A stretch of 64,000 bases of DNA, taken from assembly GCA_003117195.1 (NCBI GenBank), contig BDSI01000077.1:7501-71500 (forward strand), in the 5' to 3' direction. Positions 47,806 to 58,400 of this stretch are shown here, piece after piece (position 1 is the stretch's first letter; every line of letters starts with the position of its first letter). Under the pieces are notes generated by a model. The model was not told where the DNA came from. It saw nothing but the letters and a program-made list of their open reading frames with translations, and did no database searches. The translations under genes and the position numbers were made by a program. Source of the DNA: Eudorina sp. 2006-703-Eu-15 (taxonomy: Eukaryota; Chlorophyta; Chlorophyceae; Chlamydomonadales; Volvocaceae).

Positions 47806-50800
47806 TCATCTCGGTCGGCGCAGCGGCGCAGCCAACCCCGGTAAGGAAGACGACGGCGAGGATGATGCTGAGGAAGAGGAAGAGGATGATGATGAGGCGG
47901 CGTTGGGCTCCAGAGGCGGAGACGGCGGCTTTGGGTATGCGGCAGGTACGTAGCCGCAGTCGTGTCGTACCCCAGATGCGTCGGCACCGACGCCCTTTGC
48001 GCCCTTGATGGGGTAGGGCCCCAGGTAGGCCGCGGCCTGGCGGGGGGAAGGGAATGGTCGCAGGTGGGGTGGGGGTTTCCGACTTGCAGCAGTCGCTGGC
48101 TGCCGGGCCAATGATGTTACGGGGGTTGAATGGTCGTCGAAGGGACCCGCACTCACGCAGCCGTGACGGGGCCTGGGGATGGGACGCGTGAGAGGCGACG
48201 GGCTAGGAGGCGGCGAGCCGCGGACCGCTGCTTGGGGGTTAGGGCGGGGCCAGGACACCAGGTTCGCAGGCCAGGCGAGATGGGTGTTTTGTGAGAGAAA
48301 GTCGGGATGGGTGTTTGATGTTATGACCCACCCAGACCCGCCCAGGCCCAGTCGAGATGGGTGTATGTGTCGATGTGGCTTGGGCCGGGGTTGTGACCCC
48401 GGCAGGGCAGCGGGCTGGCCAAGGAAACCAAGACCTACCCACCCTATACCCACCCACCCGATCAACCCCACCTTAACCCACCCCACCCACCCCCGCATTT
48501 TGTTCCAGTCGAACCGTCGCTCTGGCAGCAGCGCAGTTTGAAATGTCTACCAGTTTCCTACACCCCACCAACCCCCGACCCACACAGCACCCACCCGCGG
48601 GGGCGGCACGCCGGAGCCCTCCGCCGCGGCCCACACCACGTCATCAAGCCGCGACAACAGTACGGCAAACTCGTAAAGCCGCTCGTCCAGTTCGTTAGCG
48701 GCCATGAGCTCATCCATGTCGGGCCCCTTGGGCAGCAACTGGAGTGGCGGCGGCGGCAAGGGGGTGGGTGGATGGGTGCGTGAGCACAGACGCAGCAGCA
48801 AGGCCAGAGAGGAGAGGGGAGGGGTTGACGGGTGGTTTCGGAGCGACAGACGAAGGGGAGGCATCGTCGCCGCCGCTGTGGAAGCGGACCGTGGGCCCCT
48901 GCCCGATCCCCCAGTCGTCGGATACCCCCCTGCCCGATCCCCCAGTCGCCTCCCGGCCCGACCCCCCTGCCCACAGCAGCGAACCGGCCTCTAGCTACCT
49001 CTTATCTCGCTCGCACTCACCTTGTCCGCCATCTTAACGACCTCCCCACTGGTGCGCGCGCTGCTACGGCCCTCCGCCTGCAGGGCCCCGGGCAGGGACG
49101 GGGCCAGGGGCCCCGCAAGTTGAGCGGGAGGAGGCATCGGCAGGAGAATGCAGGCAGGCAGGCAGGCAGGCAGGCGGGCAGGAAGAATTACACCCAACTG
49201 CGTGATTACCTGTACGACTCACTGCATGACCGACCGGCATGTGTACGGCCGGTGCCATGTGCATCGCCGTAGTTGGGCATTCAAGAGCGGCATGTGGGAC
49301 AATTTCAGTGCCGCGTGCCATTGCCATCATCATCTTCACCGCCATGTTGTCAACTTGCAGCACTGCCCAACCTGTTGTTGGTTGTTGCTTGTTGTTGGTT
49401 GTTGGTTGTTGCCCAACCTCGAATATAACTCAGGTCTTTCCCTCCCCAAGCGCATCCCGGGAGGCGGGGGCAGCCCAGCGACATCCCATATACCTCCCCA
49501 TCCCGGTTTCTTTTTTTCTCTTTTAACCCCAACCATCCCGTGCTCTTCACCCCCGGTAGCTAGGCCCCATGCAGACCCACCCACGGGAAGGTACGGCACT
49601 CACGTGCAGGAAAGTCCGGTTCCAGCCGAGGCCCCACGTGTGGCCCAGCTGCAGTACAGGTTCCGGATCCTGGGCCATCGGATGTATGGATGGGTCACGC
49701 ACGGGAGGGCAGGGCGGTGCCCCCCGGGAGGTTGAGGGGCTCCGTTTCGTATGGCAGGCACGAGGGATGGCACGTGCCAGGGCCCCTGGCTGATGACTCA
49801 TGACGTGCGGCCGCGACGGCCGCAGTACAAACTGGATGGTTCATGGCCCATATGCGATATGCCCACCCATGGACCAGCATGAGCATCATCCCCCCGGCCG
49901 TCCCACCTTCGCCCGCCCCTCGGTCGTAGCTTACCCATCCCCTTCACCCCTTCCCGCCCTAACCACCCAACCCCCACTCCCGGGTGACCCCCCAACCCCC
50001 ACTCCCGGGTGACCCCCCAACCCCCACTCCCGGGTGACCCCCCAACCCCCACTCCCGGGGTGACCGCCCTAACTCCTCTTCAGTCTTCATCGGATATCTG
50101 CTCTGGCAGCAGCGCGGTATAAACATGTCTACCACTTTCTTACACCCCGACTCCCACCTCCAGGATCAACACAACGTCCATGGCGCTCAGAACGTCACGG
50201 CCTGCGACCAAGTGCTCGGCCGCCGTCAAGTTTCCCTGTCGTACAGTTCCGCACATGTCGGAGAAGGTTGGGGCAGGAAGTTAGGCGGGCGGGGGTCTCG
50301 ATTTGTTCAAGGCAGGTGAGGCAAGGAGAGGCCAAGCCAGCTCGCGGAAAGCAAGTTACGGAGGAAATATGGGCACGGATGGGCGGCCGTGTAATGTAGG
50401 ATCACGGCGGGGGTTCAGAAGGCGGCCGCTGACTGACCCATGGGTCCGTTTACCGACCCATGGGTCATGTTTTTCGCCAACCCACGGGTCGGTTCAACAC
50501 CTGGAGGCTGTTTTCCGACCCACGGCTCCGCAAGATTTACGCTCCACACGGTACGCCCCACGCGGGCTATGATGGCACGCTCCCAGGGCTGCGTGCCGTA
50601 CTAATCAATAACTGTCGTACCGTGCGCTTGTAGAACACGCCCTCTCCCAGCAGCCCCCGCAGGTAGTAGTTGTCGACGGCGGCGGGCAGCAGCCGCCGCC
50701 AATCCGCGAGCGTCATGCTGGCCATGAGCTTTGCCGTACGCTCGCCCATCCAGTCGTACGTCGTCCGTACAACGTACCGCAGGTGGCTGAGCAGACGCGT

Positions 50801-53800
50801 ACGGGGCGCGCTGCAGAGCGTATCATGCCCCCGGGGGAAAAGGTTGTCTTACGATATGCGGGGCCGATCGGTCGGGTGGTTCAGCGCTGGCGTTACGCGC
50901 CAACATCATACATAATTCGGATTCAAAATGTTGCCAGGCTAGGATACTGCAATGCATGCCAAGGAGCGGCGAACACCACCACCACCACCCAGCCGTCGAC
51001 TCGCCCGCCTGCCCGCCCTGGGCACGGTAACAAGCCCGCCCCCACCCCACTTTCAGCCGTACACGAGTGCAGGTGTGAACGGGTTCGTCCTGTGCTCTCT
51101 GTGTCCTCCGCCCGCACCCCCACACCCCCAACACCCTCATCCACACACACCCCACCCACCCACCGCAGCACCGCCAGATTCAGGAAGCCGCTGCAGAGGG
51201 CCGGAGGTGCGGTCACGTCGCCGCCGCGCCCGCGCAGCGTGTACTCACTGAAAGAAGCGTGTGCGCGTGCGTTTGGGGTGTTGGTGGGGGGATGGGAGGG
51301 GTACAGCGGCAGGTGAGTGGTGTTGCGCATTTGGAGAGCTTCGGAAGCTCGAGCGGGGATCGACCAATCATGGGACAGGGTCACGCAGGTCGGACCATGA
51401 CACCTAGGATACCCACCAGGATACCCACCAGGATACCCACCATGATACCCAGAGATGGTCATTGAAAGGCTGCTAAAACCCAATGTCAGGGTGGGATGAG
51501 TGCAGCCGTGTTTTCCAAAACCCGTAGGGCCAAAGGGAGTCGAGAAACCGAGGCCGAGGGTGCTCCCTGCTGTCCAACTGCTAACCGTCACCTGCCAAAC
51601 CGCCAACTCCCACCGCACCTGGCGTAGAAGTTGTACCCCCGGTCCTTCAGCCAGCGCGCGCGATCCTCGCAGCCCAGCACCGCCGACCGGTTGTCGTACC
51701 GTAAGCCCCACTTGGCCAGCTTGCTGGGCGGCACGGTTCCGGAGCGATGGAGTGTCCGATTGGGGGGGCGGAGGCCCGGGGGCGGAGGCGAACGAAAGGG
51801 GAAGGTAGAAGGAAAGCAAGAGGGAAGAGGGAAAGCACAGAGGAGGGAAGAAGGGCGGTACAGGGAGAGGGGAGAATGTGTGGATGGGCAGGCACGACGC
51901 GCCGAAGGAAGGGCTTGAAGAGCACGGTGGGAGTACACAGCTGTGGGCATAAAGCATGCACACTCCTGTCATGTCCTTTTTGCAGTGGGCGCCAGACCTA
52001 GAGGCACCCGGCCAAGGGCTTCAGACCTAGCGGGGCAGCACAGGCCCTCGCGGGGTTCGGATGTGTGCTGGTGTGGTTTAGGTCTCCTTCCCCATTCTAT
52101 ACCCCTCGTAAATCCCCGTGCGGCATTGCCGTACCCTCGACCGCCCCCCGTGACCTACGTGTACAGCTTCGTCACGCACTGACCAAAGTTGTGGAGGTAG
52201 CGCCTGGGGGGGGCGTAAGGGCATGTGGGGGATGCAGATTTAGGTGTGTGTTACACATCTCAGAGAATATACCGATCAATGCGTGTAAGCGATCTGCGAT
52301 AAGATTATGTCGACCCCATATCGGCGTCAGATAGGAGCAAGCTTGTCACGTGCCGCTGCCCAATCGTGACGTACAGTGTACGGCGGCAGTACGGCAAAGC
52401 ATGGAAGGCAGGCCCGTCCTCGCGCGCCCCCTCATCCCCCCCCCCCCCCACACACACACACCGACGCCTACATCGCCTGATACGCTGGACTTCATTTCTC
52501 GTGGCTCAGTTCTCTTTAACACCCCGAACCCACCGGCACCGCGAGTTGTGGACCTTGCGGTTCATCCAGCGGGGGCCATCCCCGAACTCCGGGACCAGGC
52601 AGGTGTACTGCTCCGCAACGGAAAATGTCGTACAGCCCATGGCGGCTGCGGGCGGCGGGGCATCGGAAGAAGCAGCGGGTGGGTCAAGGACCAGCAGGAG
52701 GAGGAGGGGCAGGAGGAGGAGGGGCAGGAGGAGGAGGGGCAGAAGGAGGAGGGGCAGGAAGAGGAGGAGCAGGAGGAGGAGGGGCAGGAGGAGGAGGGGC
52801 AGGAGGAGGAGGGGCAGGAGGAGGAGGGCAGGAGGAGGAGGGGCAGGAGGAGGAGGGCAGGAGGAGGGGCAGGAGGAGGGGCAGGAGGAGGAGGGGCAGG
52901 AGGAGGGGCAGGAGGAGGGGCAGGAAGAGGAGGAGCAGGAGGAGGAGGAGGAGGAGGAGCAGGAGGAGGAGCAGGAGGAGGAGGAGGCCGTGATACGATA
53001 CATTCCCGCACCGCAGCAGGGTCGCTGCCCGGTATGGCAGTCAGCCGCCACGACCCCGCATGTCTCCGCCCTCACCTTCCCCTGCCCGCCAATTCGCTAC
53101 CCCCCTCGTTTCCTCCCCCCTCCTCCCAACCCCCGGCACTCCCCGCCGTACCGGACGAAACACACACGCTGGTCCCCGCCGCCTTGGACACGTGGTAGTA
53201 CTCGACCGCGGACTTGCGAGACGCCGCCGCGACGTGCAGGTCGTACAACTGCATACGAACGGGGTGTCGTACATCGTACGAATGTCGACGCGGCGCTCAA
53301 AAGCCAAGAAGGGGGGCGGGGAGAGGACGTGCGGGTTTCCCCTCTAGGTCCAGGCGTTGACGTCATCCGCCGCCGCCGCGTCCTCCTGCCCGTCCGCCTT
53401 GCCGGCCTCAATGTCCGTCACCCCAGACGCTGCTACCCGACTGCACCCCCCCCCCGCCCCCGCCCTCACTCAGCCACACCCTGCCACACACAGATGACCG
53501 CGCGGCGCGGTTGCGTTGTTCGCCGCAACAACATTTGGTAAGTGAGTTCATGCAGGTTACACGGGCAGTATATCTGCGCCTGGGCTCTCGGTCCGGTGGG
53601 TTCCTTTCCTAAACCAAGATGACCTCATGATGAGCCTCAAGAGGGGTCCCTCCCTCCCTCCCTCCCTCTCTCCCTGGACGCACCTTGACCAGCACTCGCA
53701 GCGCCGTCACGTCATCTGACTGTGTGTTGGTCACGGAGTGTTGTTTCCGCATTGTGTTGGTTCCGGGGCGGTCCATACATGTGTTGGTTCCGGAGAGTTG

Positions 53801-54018
53801 GTCCCAACGGCGGCAGATGGATGTGGGCGTGCGGGGGTTTGGATGCACAGGGGCAGTCCAGGAGGGGCGCGGAGAGGTCAGAGTGAGCCCAGCCAAGAAG
53901 GGGATACGTAACCCCACAGGGCCCGGGGTGGGCAGTGGAATGAGGATGGGGCGGGGACAGATGAGGTCCGGGTCGCGACATAAACCCTTAGGCAGGGCCC
54001 GGAAGCCTATCCACACTG

Positions 54019-54053
<35 letters not shown>

Positions 54054-55050
54054 GATGAGGTCCGCGTGACGTCCGGTCCGGTGTCGACTGCATCGGCCAG
54101 GCGCCGAAGCGGCCCCCCAGCTACACCCGCCCCCACACACTTTCGCAGAGCGCCACCTAGGCCCGAACTGACGCATGGTTCGCCCAGGCCCGGTGTGCGG
54201 CATTGGCCCCCGGCGTCCAAGACCCCCTCGCCAGTCGCCGGGCCCCCCTTTTCGCGCGTCCAGACCACGGCCCCCTACCTGACTGTGTTCGCCTTGCCTT
54301 TGCCACTAACCTGCCCCAAACCCCGCAAATCCCAAATCCTGCGCTCCGAGGTATGGACCTTTAGAGTTGCATTCAATATCCGTCCCTTGCAACAGCCCCT
54401 GTTTCAATTTTGGGTTTGTGTCTTTGTGTCTCTTGTTACACGCCTTGAAGCTCCCTTGCGGGTTGGCTGGGTTTCAGGATTGTCTCTTCCGAGCAACACG
54501 CCTCCTCCGTCCCCCCCTTCTCAAGGCAGTGGCCGCTCCCCCATCGCGGACTAACCGTCTGCCACGCCCCGCCGGCGGCCAGCCGCAGCTCCAGCAGCGC
54601 CGCCACCATCGCCCTCCGGAGCAGTGGGTAGCTGGGCCCGTGGGGGAGAGCCGACAGAGCCTTCTCCGCGGCTCTCAGCCAGTTCCGTGGCACGTACTGC
54701 TGCTGGGACTGCTGGGACTGCTGGGACTGCTGCTGCTGCTGCTGCTGTTGTCGCGCCTGCTGTAGGGAAGCTGCGAACGCTCGACCGCTGCTGATAAGTT
54801 CCTGAAGGACTTGTAGGGACTCTGAACTGGCCTGCCAGTGTTGAGCCGCTCGGGTGGGGTCGGCGGCGGAGTCAAGGAGAGCCGTCGCGCGAGGGTCCAG
54901 CAAGTCGGGGGTGTTGGTGGTGGTGGTGGTTGGGAAAAGGGCGAGCCGGAGCGCGGCGTCGAGGGCTCGTCCAGCTGAAGTGTGCGCAGATGAATATGGG
55001 GTGAAATGCAGGAGCACCAGGTGCAGTAGGAGCGCGCGGCGATGCGTCAT
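47806..55050 (-). CDS. Carbohydrate sulfotransferase family protein
   Basis: Thirteen exons: 54556-55050, 53684-53719, 53152-53248, 52534-52645, 52159-52203, 51619-51723, 51164-51247, 50621-50810, 50158-50235, 49604-49669, 49021-49077, 48595-48738 and 47806-48036. They total 1740 nt (579 aa), every junction in phase. The ATG at 55050 begins MTHRRALLLHLVLLHFTPYS, a signal peptide or anchor, so the protein should enter the secretory pathway. LYDLHVAAASRKSAVEYYHV then SKAAGTSVC (residues 178-206) holds the PAPS 5'-phosphosulfate loop. RAPRTRLLSH (325-334) is the 3'-phosphate site, and VDNYYLRGLLGEG follows. YNFYASEYTL matches the volvocine branch. The likely role is sulfation of extracellular-matrix glycans in the Golgi (inferred). 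Exon 1 has a poly-Gln stretch. The C-terminus (PPSPPLEP, poly-Ser) is low complexity. The N-terminal 170 residues are poorly conserved. Confidence 0.87.
48519..48566 (+). repeat. Dispersed intronic repeat, copy 1
   Basis: GCTCTGGCAGCAGCGCAGTT followed by TGAAATGTCTACCAGTTTCC and TACACCCC. Related copies lie at 50099-50148 and 59841-59890, all on the plus strand. This copy is in the last intron of the sulfotransferase gene. Confidence 0.85.
49960..50064. repeat. CCCCCACTCCCGGGTGACCC array in sulfotransferase intron
   Basis: About four 25-bp units between exons 10 and 9, adjacent to a dispersed-repeat copy. Confidence 0.85.
50099..50148 (+). repeat. Dispersed intronic repeat, copy 2
   Basis: GCTCTGGCAGCAGCGCGGTA then TAAACATGTCTACCACTTTC and TTACACCCC. 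It ends about 10 bp before the start of sulfotransferase exon 9 (50158). Confidence 0.85.
51410..51456. repeat. AGGATACCCACC 12-bp array
   Basis: Four units in the intron between sulfotransferase exons 6 and 7. Confidence 0.85.
52676..52988. repeat. GGAGGAGGGGCA purine-rich minisatellite
   Basis: About 310 bp of GAG/GGGCAG units in the intron between sulfotransferase exons 3 and 4. All frames are open (Glu/Gly-rich one way, Pro/Ser-rich the other), so the long frames there are not genes. Confidence 0.9.
54019..54052. repeat. (ACT)n microsatellite
   Basis: About eleven CTA/ACT triplets in sulfotransferase intron 1. Confidence 0.95.
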
Positions 55051-55468
55051 GCTGCGCCGCTAGCACGACAGCGACCCCATCCCCTGCTCACGCATACATG
55101 TTGAATGATGAATAAGATAAGTGGGATGTGAGTAGATCTGCTGGTCTGGCTACAAAGTCTCCACTCTCGCCTTCACCCTGCCCGGGGACGTTGCAACTGT
55201 CACTGTCGAACATGGCAAGGAGTACTGGTTTTGTCACCGTGATGCGCTATACTAATATATTTCTTCTATTGAAATTCAGATATTATAAAGCAATATGCGT
55301 GATTTCTGAATCTTTAAACCTGCAAACGACCCCAGTTCCACGACGGCAAAATACTGCGACACAACGCAATCTGTATGTATTTATTCGCATGATCATGCGT
55401 TGATCTCTTGAGCAAATGGGTTCGTAACGTCGAACGTCAACCCATGAACTGTTGCGGGTGGACTTGAA
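55051..55468. promoter_or_regulatory. Divergent 418-bp promoter region (sulfotransferase / SLC35F5-like)
   Basis: The two start codons face away from each other. The middle (about 55230-55330) is AT-rich, with imperfectly palindromic TTCAGATATT..AATATGCGTGATTTCTGAA, in strong contrast to the GC-rich coding flanks. No named element was identified. Confidence 0.5.
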
Positions 55469-58400
55469 ATGATATCCCAAAAAGCGCTGGGTCTCATCTT
55501 CCTTCTCGTCACATCAGCAGCATGGATTGGAGCTTCGTTCATAACCCAGGCGCTTGTGTCTCGGGACGAGGAAGAACCCGCTGCGCTGGAGCCCTGGCTG
55601 CTAACGCTGATATGCTCCTCAACGCTCATGATCTACTTGCCCATTGGGCATTGTGCCCGCAAGCGAGCACGGTACGAGGGGCGCGCGGGCACCCGAGCAG
55701 GGCGCAGCAGCCACCGGCCGAGAACCCGACAGCGGAAAGGCCCCACCGTTGGCACCTCCGACGACGTTGCCTTCGAACACGCGAGCGGTTGCCTGCACCC
55801 CAGACGCAGGTTGGTTCTCACCCACAAGGCCCCATAAGGCCCTCTTAGGTGCCTCTTAGCTGCGCTTGGCCCCGCAAACCCCACCCCAACCCGCCCCGTC
55901 TCTCTCTCGCACTCACTTCACCACCAACGTCCTCAGCGCTCCCACGTCCATACTCCCCTCCCAACCCAATCCCTCCCCCGCGCATCCCCCCGCCCCGCCC
56001 CGCCCATGCCCCTCCCTTCCCCGCCCTCCCTCCCCCGGACCGGCGCCATAGGGCTGCTGCCGCGGCGGCGGCCTCGGGCACCACCACCGTCGATAGTACG
56101 GCAGCGGAGGCGGACGACGCAACCGAGGACGACGGCACGGAGGCGGCGGATGCGGAGGTCGGAGCCGCGGGCCGGGGCGCCCGCGCCGCCCGGGGTCCTG
56201 AGGACCGGACGGGGTCGGGGCGCAACAGCCGCGTGGTTTCGGAGCGGCAGCCGCTGCTGCACGCCCATACACACACGCATAACCACGCCCACGGCCACGG
56301 CCACAAGCACCCGCACGGGCACCCGCAGCACAGCGGCGGCAACGCCGGCGGGGGCGACGGCGGTGGCGGTGGCGGCTGCGCGGCGCTGGCGGGCGGGGAC
56401 TCGGACGGCGGCGAGGGTGGCGGCGGCGGAGGCGGAGGCCCCGGTGGCGACGGCGGCGACGTGGAGACGTCGCAGATCGTCCGGGCGGCCTTCGTGGTGC
56501 GTGTGTTATTTAAAAAGGCAGAACAGGAGTGCGTGGTGCGGCCTTCGTGGTGCGTGTATGTGTGTTTAGATAAGAGACCCGCCCGACCCATACGCGTGTA
56601 TGTGTGTTGGAGGAGGGTTTAGTCGCGAGCCCGAGCCCGAGCCCGGTGCGCGTGTGTGTACGTTAGTCGACGTGTGTACCCGGCTTTCGTGGCACTGGTG
56701 GTGGTTTGATGGGAGGTGGTAACTGAAAGTGGGAGGTAATACCCGAAAATGGTTTGCGGTGACTGAAGGAGCGCGGGGTGCGATCCGATGGCGCATTCTG
56801 CGGGACGACGTCCTGCCGGCGCCTCTGTGCCCCGACTGAGCCTGCCAGGTCTCCACCGCCCCGCCCCGCCCCTGCCCTCCCTCCTTCCCTTGACCACCCC
56901 GCCCCTTCCCCGCCCCGCCCCGCCCCTGCCCTCCCTCCTTGCTTTGACCACCCAGCCCCTTCCCCGCCCCGCCCCGCCCCTGCCCTCCCTCCTTCCTTTG
57001 ACCACCCCGCCCGTTCCCCGCCCCGCCCCGCCCCTGCCCTCCCTCCCTCCCTTGACTACCCAACCCCTTAACGCCCCCGCCCCTGCCTTCCCTCCCTTCC
57101 CGCCCTTCCCCTGCCCTCCAGGTTGCCCCCGTGTGGTTCGCCGCCCAGCTGGCCTTCACCGCCTCCCTGGAGTACACCTCCGTCACCTCCAACACGGTGC
57201 TGTCCTCCTGCTCCTCGCTCTTCGTCTACCTGGGCAGTCTGGCGCTGGGTAGGGGTGGGGTGGGGCGGGGGTTGGGATAGGGAAGGGGTGGGGTGGGTGC
57301 GTGGGGAAGGGGTGGGGTGAGTTGGGTGGGGTTGGAGGGTTCGATTGGGTTGGGCTTGGGGATAAAGTGTACCACGGAGTGGGTGGAGTGGGTGGGTGTG
57401 TTTCTGTGGGTGGAGTGACTGGGCGCGGCGGTTCAACCCCTGCCTCCGCGGGGGCGGCTAGCTGGCTGACTAGCTGGCTGGCTTGTGGACGGGTGGTGCC
57501 TCTCGGCGGGTGGGTTGTCCGTTGTTTGTGGGTGGGTGGGTGGTTGGGTGGGTGAGTGGTTTTCTCTGTTGTGGTTTGGGTGGGTGTGCACCTCGAACGG
57601 AATGGCTTCTGGACGGAATGGGTAGCTGGGCGGGGCAAACCCAAGACTGGGAATACGCGCCCAAGCCGCGCGCCATCACCCGGCCCGTCCCCCCCCCCTC
57701 GGCAACCCTCCTCCACCTCCTCCTCCTCGCCCGCTGCAGGTCAGGAAGTCAGCAGCGCGCTCCGGTTCGTCAGCGTGCTGGGGGCCATGGCAGGTAAGGG
57801 GAGGGGAGGGTTGGGATGGGGTGGGGGCGGCGCGGCGCGGCTCGGCTGGGGCTGGGTGGGAGGGCGGGTGGGACTGGCTGGGCTGGAGGCACAGGGAAAA
57901 GGTACCTAGGGGTCAAGGGGGGTTGCCGGGCGTTGGTTCGATGTCCGGGAAGCGAGGGCAAGGGAGGGGGCCAGGGACGGGGTCAGGGACGGGACCAGGG
58001 ACGGGGTCAGGGACGGGGCCAGGGACGGGGTCAGGGACGGGGCCAGGGACGGGGTCAGGGACGGGGCCAGGGACGGGGTCAGGGACGGGGTCAGGGACGG
58101 GGTCAGGGACGGGGTCAGGGACGGGGGCAGGGACGGGGGCAGGGACGGGGCCAGGGACGGGGTCAGGGACGGGGCCAGGGACGGGGCCAGGGACGGGGTC
58201 AGGGACGGGAAACGGGGCCAGGGACGGGGGCAGGGACGGGGCCAGGGACGGGACCAGGGACGGGGCCAGGGACGGGGCCAGGGAGGGGGCCAGGGAGGGG
58301 ACGCCCACCGTGCGGCTGCCGTGTTTGTTGTGGATGTGGGGGCTTGCGCGCTGGGTCGACGCCGTCGAAGGTGCCACCGTCGAAAGCACCGCCCATCCTT

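Noticed and set aside
53335..53420. Possible extra sulfotransferase exon (VTDIEAGKADGQED...DDVNAWT)
   Set aside because: Its acceptors are phase 1 while the flanking exons join directly in phase 0 (LVK to LYDLHV), and the frame ends in TAG before any donor.
52350..53541. Long Glu/Gly-rich plus-strand frames
   Set aside because: Created by the GGAGGAGGGGCA minisatellite inside a sulfotransferase intron.
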